64,000 nt of DNA from JAXGXT01 sp040772665 (GTDB lineage Bacteria; Bacillota; Clostridia; Lachnospirales; Anaerotignaceae). Shown in pieces: positions 53,347 to 61,883 of this stretch. A model generated the notes under the pieces. That model did not search any database, had not been told where the DNA came from, and worked only from the letters and a program-made list of their open reading frames with translations. Within the stretch, counting starts at the first letter, position 1. Every line of letters begins with the position of its first letter. The stretch is from assembly GCA_040772665.1 (NCBI GenBank), contig JAXGXT010000006.1, positions 1 to 64,000 of the forward strand, read 5' to 3'. Both the position numbers and the translations under genes were made by a program.

Positions 53347-54696
53347 TTATTTTCCTTTCATTAAAGGAATTGTTTTTACAAATTCTTTATTATTTTTTGT
53401 TTTTTTAATAAGATCAATAATATTTTCAGTTGCTTCAAAGGTTTGTACTCCGCTTATTAAATTTCTTAAAATATAAACAGATTCCATTTCCTCTTTAGAT
53501 AAAAGCTTGTCATCTCTTCTTGTTCCTGATTTTACTATGTCAATGGCTGGAAAAATCCGTCTTTCAGAAAGTTTTCTATCAAGAACAAGCTCCATATTGC
53601 CTGTTCCCTTAAATTCCTCAAAAACAACATCATCCATTTTGCTTCCCGTTTCAATTAAAGCCGTTGCCAAAATCGTAAGACTTCCACCATTTTCAATGTT
53701 TCTGGCTGCGCCAAAAAACTTTTTAGGCATATAAAGTGCCGCAGGGTCAAGACCTCCCGAAAGGGTTCTGCCGCTTGGAGCAGTTGTTAAATTATAGGCC
53801 CTTGCCAACCTTGTTAAGCTGTCAAGAAGAATAATTATATCCTTGCCTTGCTCCACAAGCCTTTTTGCCCTTTCCAAAACCATTTCCGTAACTCTTTTGT
53901 GATGTTCAGGCTGTTCGTCAAAGGTTGAATATACAATCTCAACATTTTCACCTTCAATGGAGCGCTGAATGTCTGTAACTTCTTCCGGTCTTTCATCAAT
54001 AAGAAGCATAATAAGGTTTACATCAGGATGATTTTTTGTTATTGCATTTGCCATTTCAGTAAGAAGAATTGTCTTACCCACCTTAGGCGGTGCAACAATC
54101 ATTCCTCTTTGGCCTTTGCCTATAGGTGAAATAAGGTCGATAATTCTTGCTGAAACCTCTTTTTGTTCAGTTTCAAGGGTAAGCCTTTCAGTTGGATAAA
54201 TAGGTGTAAGGTCTTCAAAGTTAGGACGTTGCTTTGCTTCTTCCGGGTTATCGCCGTTTACGGATTTCACAAAAAGCAAGGCGCTGAATTTTTCTCCCTC
54301 TCTTGAATTTCTGATAATTCCCCTTACGCTATCACCTGTTTTAAGGTTAAATCTGCGAATTTGAGATGGAGATATATATATATCTCCGCTTCCCGGAAGA
54401 AAGTTTTCCCTTCTAAGAAAACCATAACCATCAGCCAATACCTCTAAAATACCCTCTTGAATTATTTCTTCTTGCTGATGCTGTTTTTCTTCCTGTTCCT
54501 TTTCATCTCTTTCTTGAACTTCCTCTTGCGGGGTATGGAAAAGTTCTTTTTCTTCCCTTTCGCTGTCTGTTTGGAGGGCTTTTTCCGCCTGTATTTTTTC
54601 AATAAGCTGGGCCTTTTTCAGAACTGTTATGTTTTTTATTCCCAACTGCTTCGCTTCTTCACGAAGCTGGGCAAGAGTCTTGCTCTCATTTTCCAC
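53347..54696 (-). CDS. rho: Transcription termination factor Rho
   Basis: RNA-dependent ATPase that ends transcription. The 449-residue protein has the N-terminal Rho helix domain (LAQLREEAKQLGI), a Glu/Gln/Lys-rich insert at 46-78, a cold-shock RNA-binding domain (ILEVLADGYGFLR) and a RecA-type core with Walker A APPKVGKT (202-209) and LLIDERPEEVTD. It follows the LysM gene by 20 bases. The hydrophilic insert is common in clostridial Rho. Confidence 0.96.
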   Translation of the reverse strand: MENESKTLAQLREEAKQLGIKNITVLKKAQLIEKIQAEKALQTDSEREEKELFHTPQEEVQERDEKEQEEKQHQQEEIIQEGILEVLADGYGFLRRENFLPGSGDIYISPSQIRRFNLKTGDSVRGIIRNSREGEKFSALLFVKSVNGDNPEEAKQRPNFEDLTPIYPTERLTLETEQKEVSARIIDLISPIGKGQRGMIVAPPKVGKTILLTEMANAITKNHPDVNLIMLLIDERPEEVTDIQRSIEGENVEIVYSTFDEQPEHHKRVTEMVLERAKRLVEQGKDIIILLDSLTRLARAYNLTTAPSGRTLSGGLDPAALYMPKKFFGAARNIENGGSLTILATALIETGSKMDDVVFEEFKGTGNMELVLDRKLSERRIFPAIDIVKSGTRRDDKLLSKEEMESVYILRNLISGVQTFEATENIIDLIKKTKNNKEFVKTIPLMKGK

Positions 54697-54716
54697 TTTT
54701 TCAAACCTCCGATTTC

Positions 54717-55769
54717 TTATTGTTTAGGGATTTTAAGCGTTTGGCCTTCTTTTATTCTGTCATTTTCAGAAAGCCCATTAGCATCTAATATCTTTTGATA
54801 TAATGCACCGTTTCCAAGGGTTTTCTTCGCTATAATCCAAAAGCTGTCTCCGTCAACAACAGTGTATGTGTCAAACTGTGTTGGGTCAATATTGGCCGGC
54901 TCAGTCAAGGCAGGCTCTTCTTGGGGAACAGTGTTTGTTTCTTCATGGTTTTCCGAAACATCACCCACATTATCCACAGGAAGATTATCTTCATCTTCCA
55001 TAGAATAAAGCTGCTCTTCAAGGGCAAGCATACTAAGTTTCAGCTCTTCGTGTTTTTCTTTAAGTTCATGATAGGCTTCCACCTTTTTGTTTGCTTCATT
55101 AAGCCTTCCTGTTAAAGAGATTGTCTTGTAACCTAAAAACAAAACAATTAAAGCCGCAACAGCAACGGCTGTTATAATAATGGTTTTTCCATTTATAGTG
55201 CTTTCTTCATCATCATACTCTTCGTTATCTCTAAAGAAATCATCTAAAACCTTGCCCGTTTCTTCTTTTGTTTCTATATCACAAAATGCACCTTCGTTAT
55301 AAGTTGTCTGAGGAGCTTTTTTTTGTTTTTTCTTTGTTTTTTTCTTTACAGAAAACTCTTCATTATTTGTTTCATTATCTTCATAATATAACGGAGATTT
55401 TCTTCCTGAACGGCTTGTTCTTCTCACAAGCTGAACAATTTCTTCACCCTCGTCTTCTTTAATTTCTTCTATATATTCTTCTTGCTGATTTTCCTGTCCA
55501 TTATTATGTATATTATTTTCAGAAAAATCATTTTTTTGCAGATGTTCATTCTTTGTTTCTTCGTTTTTTATTTTTTTATGCTTGCGGCTTGGCATTTTAA
55601 AGTCATTTGTTTCCTCGTGTACCGTTCGTTCTCTATGAGAACCTTCTTCTGCTGCTGACGGATTTTTAATAGGATGATTTTTCATAAGAAGCTGAACAAT
55701 TTCCTTAGGAAAATCCTCCATCCCCGTTTCCTCTCCCACTATATCCTCGTCAAATCTATCTTCACCCAT
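54717..55769 (-). CDS. Membrane protein with a C-terminal LysM domain
   Basis: 350 residues: a long, acidic, disordered cytoplasmic part (Glu/Lys/Asn-rich, about 1-190), one membrane helix (about 195-215, TIIITAVAVAALIVLFLGY), a coiled-coil stretch (LNEANKKVEAYHELKEKHEEL) and a C-terminal LysM domain (about 300-350; TYTVVDGDSFWIIAKK). It probably binds peptidoglycan outside. I chose the ATG at 55769 behind AGGAGG. It is first gene of the rho operon. Confidence 0.88.
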   Translation of the reverse strand: MGEDRFDEDIVGEETGMEDFPKEIVQLLMKNHPIKNPSAAEEGSHRERTVHEETNDFKMPSRKHKKIKNEETKNEHLQKNDFSENNIHNNGQENQQEEYIEEIKEDEGEEIVQLVRRTSRSGRKSPLYYEDNETNNEEFSVKKKTKKKQKKAPQTTYNEGAFCDIETKEETGKVLDDFFRDNEEYDDEESTINGKTIIITAVAVAALIVLFLGYKTISLTGRLNEANKKVEAYHELKEKHEELKLSMLALEEQLYSMEDEDNLPVDNVGDVSENHEETNTVPQEEPALTEPANIDPTQFDTYTVVDGDSFWIIAKKTLGNGALYQKILDANGLSENDRIKEGQTLKIPKQ

Positions 55770-55829
55770 GCTAACCTCCTGCATAATTTAACACGCATAT
55801 TTACTCTAACATAAAAATTATATTATATT

Positions 55830-55858
55830 ATTGTACATTCAGCCTTTGCAAGTGTCAA
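55830..55858 (-). promoter_or_regulatory. Near-consensus promoter of the LysM-rho-rpmE-DUF1385-prmC-prfA operon
   Basis: An exact TTGACA and TACAAT on the minus strand, 17 bases apart, about 60 bases before the first ATG. Confidence 0.82.
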
Positions 55859-55910
55859 CAAGGGTTTGAAGTTCTTATTAATATTTTAATATTTTTAATG
55901 TGTTAAAAAA

Positions 55911-57164
55911 TTAAACTTCAAGTTCGCCTTTATCATTAAATGAAACTTTTATATTTTCCTCAATAAGAGTAACATCATTCTTGATTTCGTTATAAATGCT
56001 TTCCGAAACAATAACTTCACCAAGATGAAGGGTGTTTTTAATTATCATAATTTTTGCTGTTTCTTTTTTCATTCCCCCTGAAGTTCTAAAGGCTACGCCA
56101 ATTGCCTCTTTTTCCGTAGGCATAAAAACAGGAACTTTTCCTCTTTCAAGAAATGTTGTTGTAATAAGGTTAGAATACATGGCATCATAGTCTATTGAAT
56201 CCACAAGCTTTTTAACAGTAATATCAGCAAGGCCAATTCCCAAAGCATTTCCGTATGAATCCTCAGAAAGCCTTAATGTAACAAGCTTTTTAACCCTTGG
56301 CGCCGTCGGTTCTTTCTCGTCTGCAATTTTTAGTCTTCCAAGCACCTTTGTGTCCATGCCCGTTCCGCTGAACTGCTTGCCCATTTCTTCAACAATAAGA
56401 ATATCCACATCTTCAAATGGAAGTTTTGGCACTTGACTATAACTTATTTTAAGCAGCTTTGCATCTTCTTCAATAAAGTTTTCAGGCTTAACCGATTTAA
56501 GTATATACGTTTCATCTTTTGAATTTTCCACAATTCCAAGCCCTGCAAGTATAGGTGCATTTTTAATTATAATCTCTGTTGTTTGAGGAATTGTTCTTCC
56601 AAGGCCGTTATCGTGCATTGCACTTGCACCCTTTTGTTTGCCAAGGCCAACAGAAAGCATTTTAACAATTCCGCTTTCATTTTCAGCGGTAAAGTCTGTG
56701 TGAGGCTTAATGCGGTTAACAACTATAACTCCATCGCTTTCAAAAGCAATTTTATCAAAATACACAGGTGTCCCTATTTCTGTATCTTCAAACTGTACAG
56801 TTTTCATAGAAGAACATATTTCGCATCCCATTGCCTCTTCGCTCATGCCAAACTTTTCTAAAACATGTTTCTGTCCCTCTGCCGTTGCACCTCCGTGGCT
56901 TCCCATGGCAGGAACAATAAAAGGAGTTGCACCGCAGTCTTTTACATAATCACAAACACTTTTAACAATAAGAGCAATGTTGTTTATGCCTCTGCTTCCT
57001 CCGCAAACGGCAATTTTTGATCCTTTTTTGATTTTTTCTCTTAAACCAATGTTATCAAACTCTTTAAAAACCTCTGCAGGTATATCGTTTATTTTTTCAT
57101 CATTAAGATTTTGTCTGATTTTATACATTTTTGGAAATGCAACATTTTCACCAAAATTACTCAT
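55911..57164 (-). CDS. LarA-like (DUF2088) protein, possible nickel-pincer racemase or epimerase
   Basis: 417 residues resembling the lactate-racemase (LarA) superfamily. Possible active-site residues: SRG at 57-59, H90 in AMGSHGGATAEGQ, H155 in NRIKPHTDF, K168 in SGIVKM, H184 in KGASAMH and K263 in EEMGKQFSGTGMD. The spacing 58-90-155-184 is close to LarA's R75-H108-H174-H200, though K168 is a less certain match to K184. The GSHGGAT and PHTDFTAENESG signatures mark a separate subfamily from true LarA, so the substrate is unknown. No larB, larC or larE is in the window. It is the last gene of a five-gene operon, separated from the others by an 84-base gap with a possible hairpin. Confidence 0.72.
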   Translation of the reverse strand: MSNFGENVAFPKMYKIRQNLNDEKINDIPAEVFKEFDNIGLREKIKKGSKIAVCGGSRGINNIALIVKSVCDYVKDCGATPFIVPAMGSHGGATAEGQKHVLEKFGMSEEAMGCEICSSMKTVQFEDTEIGTPVYFDKIAFESDGVIVVNRIKPHTDFTAENESGIVKMLSVGLGKQKGASAMHDNGLGRTIPQTTEIIIKNAPILAGLGIVENSKDETYILKSVKPENFIEEDAKLLKISYSQVPKLPFEDVDILIVEEMGKQFSGTGMDTKVLGRLKIADEKEPTAPRVKKLVTLRLSEDSYGNALGIGLADITVKKLVDSIDYDAMYSNLITTTFLERGKVPVFMPTEKEAIGVAFRTSGGMKKETAKIMIIKNTLHLGEVIVSESIYNEIKNDVTLIEENIKVSFNDKGELEV

Positions 57165-57248
57165 TTAAAATTCCTCCTATGTCTAAAATGGGGAAGAGCC
57201 GAAAAAATCTCGAACCCCTCCCCAACAACCGTAGTTTATTAAAACTTT

Positions 57249-57764
57249 TTATATTTTACCATACTTGGATTTTACAGCCTCAATCATAGCCTTATTTATA
57301 TCCTCAAGATTTTCAGTCGATTTTGCATATTCCGCTTTAAAGGCAGACATTGCTGCTTTTGCCTCTTCAAAAGGCCCCGGAACATTTATAACAAGAGTTT
57401 CACCAATGTTTCCTATAACAAGCTTGCACCACATATGACCGTTTTTACCATAAAGCTCCTGAGAAAACTTATTTGTAAGTATTTCTTCAAGGGATGAATG
57501 GGTAAAATCTTTTCCTAAAGTTTCACTGTGACGGTGTCCTCCTCCGCTGCCTCCTATAAGAACAATAAGGTCGCTGTCTTTTGCGGTTTTTAAAATCACA
57601 TCCACAATGCTGCTTTGAACATCCGTAACAGGTGAAAGCCTTAAAATTTCTGCCCTGCCGTTTATAGAAAGAAGTGTCTGCATAATCATTGGGCTGTCCG
57701 TATCAAGAACAATACCTTCTTTGATTTCATCACCTGTGGGAATTATAGCCGCCGACTTAAACAT
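57249..57764 (-). CDS. MoCF/MoaB-like domain protein
   Basis: 171 residues with the molybdopterin-binding-like pattern: IIPTGDEIKEG at the start, LDTDSPMIMQTLLSINGRAEILRLSPVTD, then DLIVLIGGSGGGHRHSETL. This fits the MoaB/MogA/MoeA C-terminal fold, but the usual GGxS/TxG-x-D block is changed to GGSGGGHRHSE, and no molybdenum cofactor genes are near. It may bind another ligand. It overlaps the 119-residue gene by 8 bases, and a LarA-like gene follows, so all probably act in one pathway. Confidence 0.65.
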   Translation of the reverse strand: MFKSAAIIPTGDEIKEGIVLDTDSPMIMQTLLSINGRAEILRLSPVTDVQSSIVDVILKTAKDSDLIVLIGGSGGGHRHSETLGKDFTHSSLEEILTNKFSQELYGKNGHMWCKLVIGNIGETLVINVPGPFEEAKAAMSAFKAEYAKSTENLEDINKAMIEAVKSKYGKI

Positions 57765-58116
57765 TAAGCCATCTCTCCTTCATGCATGTGCCTTCGCAAT
57801 ATTCAGGAAGATCTTTAAAATCCACACTTTTGATTTTTTCTACAGAATCAATTTGTGTTAAATCGCTGATTGTTATTCCTTCAGCGGCGGCAACAGCTTT
57901 AATAATGCCGTCAGCCTCTCTTAAAATATCTTCTTCCTCAATTCCGTAAACATCCATTTCAACAGACGAGCCTGTAACCCCGATTATGCGGACAACACTT
58001 TTAAGCTTATTGAAAAGTATTTTTTCAACCTCTTGAATGTTAAGACCCTTAACCTCTAAACCTTTGATTTTAATAACTGTTTTATCCACTTGAACAATTA
58101 CTTTGCTGTCTTCCAT
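57757..58116 (-). CDS. 119-residue protein of unknown function
   Basis: Begins with two beta strands (KVIVQVDKTVIKIKGLEVKG), then LNIQEVEKILFNKLKSVVRII, VTGSSVEMDVYGIEEEDILRE and a C-terminal stretch with two cysteines (EYCEGTCMKE). No signal peptide or membrane segment. I do not recognise the family. AGGAGC precedes the ATG and its stop overlaps the MoCF-like start, so the two are translationally coupled. Confidence 0.7.
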   Translation of the reverse strand: MEDSKVIVQVDKTVIKIKGLEVKGLNIQEVEKILFNKLKSVVRIIGVTGSSVEMDVYGIEEEDILREADGIIKAVAAAEGITISDLTQIDSVEKIKSVDFKDLPEYCEGTCMKERWLNV

Positions 58117-58132
58117 AATAATCTGCTCCTAA

Positions 58133-59155
58133 TCAAACCTCAACTTCACACTCTTCCACAAGGTCTGAAACCTTATATTTTGAAGCTTCATCAATGCCCG
58201 GAATAATTTCATCTGCTCTTGCGATTATTTCTTCCGGAGTTAAAATTTCAACCTTTTCTTTCATCCATTCTTTTGTTATACCAATGCTTCCAAGTTCTTC
58301 GTATGCTTTTTCTGTAATGTTATCATAGTCAGCTTCAATTCCCATATGTCTTGCAACTGCTAAAACAGCAGGAGAAGCACCAACGGTTTTGCCGGGTATA
58401 CATCCGGCTTGGAGTGCCTTAATAATATATTTTGCAAGAACAGATTTGTCTGCAACTATACATGGAATATGAGCCTTAAGTGTCTGCGCATAAATTCCGC
58501 TTCCATGTGCAGTTTCACCGGCAGGGAACTGACGTGTAGGGAAAACTCGTCCATACATTTCAGGCATAATCATGCCAATTCCAACTGAAATAGTTCCGCC
58601 TGTCAACCCAAGAACAACATCACCGTTATCAACAATTTGCTGTTGTCCAAGTATAGGAAGAAGAATCTCCTCCATTGTTACAATATTCATCATTTCTGTT
58701 GCAGAGTTATTATTGCTTGCACGTCCTGAAATACAAACGTTATGAACAGGAATAATTTTCTTTGCAGGGTCCGGGCCTCTGAAAAGTCTTTTTCCTTTAA
58801 AGTTTGCATCCCACTGTAAAAGATGAGGTTCTTCTTTAATAAGTTCTTCGGAATAAGGCATCTCAACCATTTCAAGATAGCCAAAGTCACAGTTTATTTT
58901 TCCTCTGTCTGCAGCAGACATGAAAACAGTGGTTCCGTCAACCATTATGCCGTCGCTTGTTGTTGTAACAACATCAGGGTCAAAAATATTCATGCCCACA
59001 GGGCCGTCAACAGTTTTTGCAACAGCTTCAAAAGCTTCAAGAGGTGTAATATTACATTCTTTAACATCATTATAGTCAATAAACGCAATATTTAAAGGTA
59101 TGAATTTTCCTTTTAACATTCCCTCGGGAATAAGTTTATATTTTAATTTAGCCAT
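58133..59155 (-). CDS. 340-residue protein of unknown function
   Basis: A soluble alpha/beta protein, seen as FIPLNIAFIDYNDVKEC, IMVDGTTVFMSAADRGKIN, NVCISGRASNNNSATEMM, VLGLTGGTISVGIGMIMPEM, and FPAGETAHGSGIYAQTLKAH. The glycine-rich GGTISVGIGM and the GETAHGSG block with its His look like ligand or metal sites. No signal peptide. I do not recognise the family. AAGGAGG precedes the ATG at 59155. It lies between the 126- and 119-residue genes, 31 bases after the first and 16 before the second. Confidence 0.72.
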   Translation of the reverse strand: MAKLKYKLIPEGMLKGKFIPLNIAFIDYNDVKECNITPLEAFEAVAKTVDGPVGMNIFDPDVVTTTSDGIMVDGTTVFMSAADRGKINCDFGYLEMVEMPYSEELIKEEPHLLQWDANFKGKRLFRGPDPAKKIIPVHNVCISGRASNNNSATEMMNIVTMEEILLPILGQQQIVDNGDVVLGLTGGTISVGIGMIMPEMYGRVFPTRQFPAGETAHGSGIYAQTLKAHIPCIVADKSVLAKYIIKALQAGCIPGKTVGASPAVLAVARHMGIEADYDNITEKAYEELGSIGITKEWMKEKVEILTPEEIIARADEIIPGIDEASKYKVSDLVEECEVEV

Positions 59156-59186
59156 TTTAATTCCTCCTTAGTTTAACCGAATTAGA

Positions 59187-59567
59187 TTAGTGTCTTCCTA
59201 TGCCGGGTCTTCTGTCTTCAACATCATCACATCCAAGAAGCTCAGCTTCTTCTGTGGGATGAATAATATTAACAAGTTCTAAAATTGCACTTTTAACGTT
59301 TCCGTCTTTATCAAGGCCCTTTATTATAACAGTATGCATAGTTTCAGGAACACGAGGAATAACAACAAAATCAATTGATTCAACCCCGTCTTTAAGAGTC
59401 ATTTCGCCCACAGCATGTTCAATTCGCCCTGTTCTTAAAGACTGCATTTTTGCAGAGCTAAGATTTTCAAGGCCTCTTATTTTTATTTCCATAGGTTTTG
59501 AGCTTTCTCCTGCCGCCACCTTCATTTTCTTTAAAAACTCAGGTAATTTTGTGTGCATTAATTTCAT
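59187..59567 (-). CDS. 126-residue protein of unknown function, first gene of the LarA-like operon
   Basis: Starts MKLMHTKLPEFLKKMKVAAGE, then a beta-rich middle (MEIKIRGLENLSSAKMQSL, GVESIDFVVIPRVPETMHTVII) and ends GCDDVEDRRPGIGRH. Soluble. No family recognised. I chose the ATG at 59567 with AAGGGTG upstream; an in-frame ATG at 59609 lies in the leader. It is 118 bases downstream of a TTGACT/TAGTAT promoter and leads the operon. Confidence 0.7.
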   Translation of the reverse strand: MKLMHTKLPEFLKKMKVAAGESSKPMEIKIRGLENLSSAKMQSLRTGRIEHAVGEMTLKDGVESIDFVVIPRVPETMHTVIIKGLDKDGNVKSAILELVNIIHPTEEAELLGCDDVEDRRPGIGRH

Positions 59568-59690
59568 ATTAAACACCCTTTCTGCTATTCGTAGCAAAGC
59601 TTTCCACATTAGTAAACAAATAATATTATCATTAAAATTCCAAACGCAGTTCCTATATACGAACGCATTTCGTTTTATATTTATATCTCT

Positions 59691-59719
59691 ATACTACCAA
59701 AGCCTTACTTCTTAGTCAA
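59691..59719 (-). promoter_or_regulatory. Promoter of the LarA-like/MoCF operon
   Basis: TTGACT and TAGTAT on the minus strand, 17 bases apart. The leader of roughly 115 bases holds small hairpins ACGAA/TTCGT and TGCTA-CGAA-TAGCA, the latter 20 bases before the start. No known riboswitch was recognised. Confidence 0.6.
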
Positions 59720-59993
59720 TAATCAATTCCCACAAATACAAGGCTTTTTACAGATTTTTTATAGTAAATATTTTTTTATTTAATATCCTTTTTCTTTTTA
59801 AATAAATATATTTTCTTTTTTTAAATGGTCATACCTGTCAGACCATCGCTGTGTATAAATTGTGGTTTAGTTTTTAAAATCATAACTAAATTAATTAAAA
59901 ACAACAAAAACCCACACCTGCTATAATAATAATGTCTATATAAAAACAAAGCCAAAATCTTAGGAATTTCATTGGCAGAAGTTATGGATAGCA

Positions 59994-60066
59994 TGAAGAC
60001 AAACCTTTGGCAATACCCATGGTTTGTCTTCACTTTAACATCTGTTATAATAATGCGGCGGCAAAG
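59994..60066. repeat. Dispersed intergenic repeat, chimeric copy
   Basis: GAAGACAAACC and GGTTTGTCTTC form a perfect 11-bp stem. The left arm matches the 5' end of unit B (29510-29520) and the following GCGGCGGCAAAGC (60055-60067) matches unit A. It sits in the 59568-60116 gap, which otherwise holds only the operon promoter and leader and AT-rich DNA. Confidence 0.6.
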
Positions 60067-60116
60067 CTTTTGATATTTTAAACATATTGCCCTAAACTCT
60101 AATCAAAAGGCTTTCC

Positions 60117-60518
60117 TCACTTTTTAGTGTTTATACCCAAAATTCCTCCTATTCCTCCGCCTGCTATGGAACATGAAATTCCTGCCGCCTTTCCTAAGGA
60201 AAACATCATTTCTTTTTGCCCGGAGGCAAGAATTAAGAAAACAAGTATAACATATACAAGCCCTGTTGCCATTCCCCAAACAACACCTCTTTTTTCTGCA
60301 TCTTTACCTCCGTAAAATCCCGCTAAAAGAGCAGAAACAGACGTTATAACAACAGATGCTGGAGATATTATACCCTCAGAAATGTCTGAATATGTAAGCA
60401 CTGCCGCAATAATAAAAAATGCCGCAACTGTAATTAAAAGTCCAATGCCTACACCCTTTGCAACTCCTTTATATTTACTTTCCTCCGTTGCAGAAACTGC
60501 TTTTTTTCGCTTATCCAT
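60117..60518 (-). CDS. TIGR04086-family membrane protein
   Basis: 133 residues with four hydrophobic helices (first about 20-43, GVGIGLLITVAAFFIIAAVL) and a conserved Gly-rich end GGGIGGILGI. The layout fits the small four-helix TIGR04086 family of Firmicutes, function unknown. CGGAGGTG precedes the ATG. Confidence 0.82.
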   Translation of the reverse strand: MDKRKKAVSATEESKYKGVAKGVGIGLLITVAAFFIIAAVLTYSDISEGIISPASVVITSVSALLAGFYGGKDAEKRGVVWGMATGLVYVILVFLILASGQKEMMFSLGKAAGISCSIAGGGIGGILGINTKK

Positions 60519-60741
60519 AAAACACCTCCGATTAACTTAATTCACTATGCTTCTTTACTGCATTTATACAGACGCTCCCTCCTTAATCAATAATTATTTC
60601 TTCATAAATATCTTTTGTTTCTTTAAATTTAAATAAGTTCAGACTAAAATAATGCTGAAAAATAATTAAAACCCAAAAACTTTTTACAAAAATGATTTAA
60701 ACACATAAACAGAAAAAAATTCAGCATAATCTTTTTACCAG

Positions 60742-60770
60742 TTGATTATTTTTTTTGTTTATGATTAAAT
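60742..60770 (+). promoter_or_regulatory. Promoter of the PHP phosphoesterase gene
   Basis: TTGATT and TTAAAT, 17 bases apart, 24 bases before the ATG. The leader is short and the 60519-60793 gap is otherwise AT-rich with no further feature seen. Confidence 0.5.
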
Positions 60771-60793
60771 TATATGTAAAGGAGCAATGAGCT

Positions 60794-61651
60794 ATGAATA
60801 GAGAAAGATATATAGATTTGCATACACACACAACGGCCTCAGACGGAACTTTATCACCTGCAAACTTGGTGGCCGAAGCCGTATGGTGCGGTTTAAGTGC
60901 TGTGGCAATAACAGACCATGACAATGTAAACGGTATAGAAGAAGCACTTGATGCTGCAAAAAATTATGACATTGAAGTTATAAGCGGAATTGAACTTGCC
61001 GCTTACTACTACGCACCTCAAAAAACAGAAATACATATTGTGGGGCTTTTTGTAGATTATAAAAATCCCTTTTTGTTGGCAAACATAAATGAACTTTTAA
61101 AACAAAGGGTGGAACGTAATATTAAAATGACAAAACGCCTGACAGAGCTTGGTTTTCCCATTACATACGAAGAGCTTTTTGCCGAGGCGGGAAATGATGG
61201 TTTTTCAAGGGTTCACTATGCCAACGTTATGGTTAAAAAAGGATATGTTGAAACAAAAAACAAAGCTTTCACAAGCCTTATAGGTTCAGGCAAACCGGGG
61301 TATGTGCCACGTACTCTTCCAACCCCAAAAGAGTGTATAGATTTAATTCGTAAAAGCGGAGGCATAGCTGTTCTTGCCCATCCTACACTTTACGGCATGA
61401 ATTATACACAAATAACAACAATGGCAAAAGAATTAAAAGCTTTGGGTCTTACAGCAATAGAAACAAAATATTCCACATATAAACCTGAACAAGAAAGGGA
61501 AATAACAAAGATAGCGGCTCTTTTAAACCTTATGCCATCAGGAGGTAGTGATTTTCACGGGGATAACAAGCCGGATATTTCTTTAGGTGTGGGACGGGGA
61601 AATCTTAAAATCCCCTATGAATATCTAAACAATTTAAGACCCAAACCTTAA
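60794..61651 (+). CDS. PHP-domain phosphoesterase
   Basis: 285 residues of the PHP metal-dependent phosphoesterase fold: DLHTHTTASDGTLSP (8-22), AVAITDHDNVNGIEEA, GIELAAYY, IAVLAHPTLYG and GSDFHGDNKPDISLGVG. All histidines and aspartates expected for the trinuclear metal site are visible. Family members act on nucleotides or RNA ends (YciV/RNase AM group). It is a single gene ending in a strong terminator. Confidence 0.93.
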   Translation: MNRERYIDLHTHTTASDGTLSPANLVAEAVWCGLSAVAITDHDNVNGIEEALDAAKNYDIEVISGIELAAYYYAPQKTEIHIVGLFVDYKNPFLLANINELLKQRVERNIKMTKRLTELGFPITYEELFAEAGNDGFSRVHYANVMVKKGYVETKNKAFTSLIGSGKPGYVPRTLPTPKECIDLIRKSGGIAVLAHPTLYGMNYTQITTMAKELKALGLTAIETKYSTYKPEQEREITKIAALLNLMPSGGSDFHGDNKPDISLGVGRGNLKIPYEYLNNLRPKP

Positions 61652-61726
61652 CACACAATATGTTCTGCACTTTTAAAAACATAAACAAATGGCGGTTTGG
61701 TTATCTTCAACATTTTCAATTCTTAC

Positions 61727-61763
61727 AAAAAACCATGGAATAAGTTACTCCATGGTTTTTTTA
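61727..61763 (+). terminator. Terminator of the PHP gene
   Basis: AAAAAACCATGGA pairs with TCCATGGTTTTTT around a 9-nt loop, then more T. Confidence 0.9.
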
Positions 61764-61883
61764 TAATCTTATATTTTAAATTTAATGACCAATATATTTT
61801 TAACTAAATAACCCGCTAATCTTTTCATAACTGTAATATATTTCGCAATACTATAAAATATAACTCATGTCTTCTAAATATAA

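Noticed and set aside
59568..59690. Possible riboswitch in the leader of the LarA-like operon
   Set aside because: Only small hairpins were seen, with no known riboswitch core; I list it only as a leader.
59821..60033. A 70-codon minus-strand open frame
   Set aside because: It is in AT-rich DNA, has no ribosome site and gives a poor-quality protein; part of it lies in a repeat.
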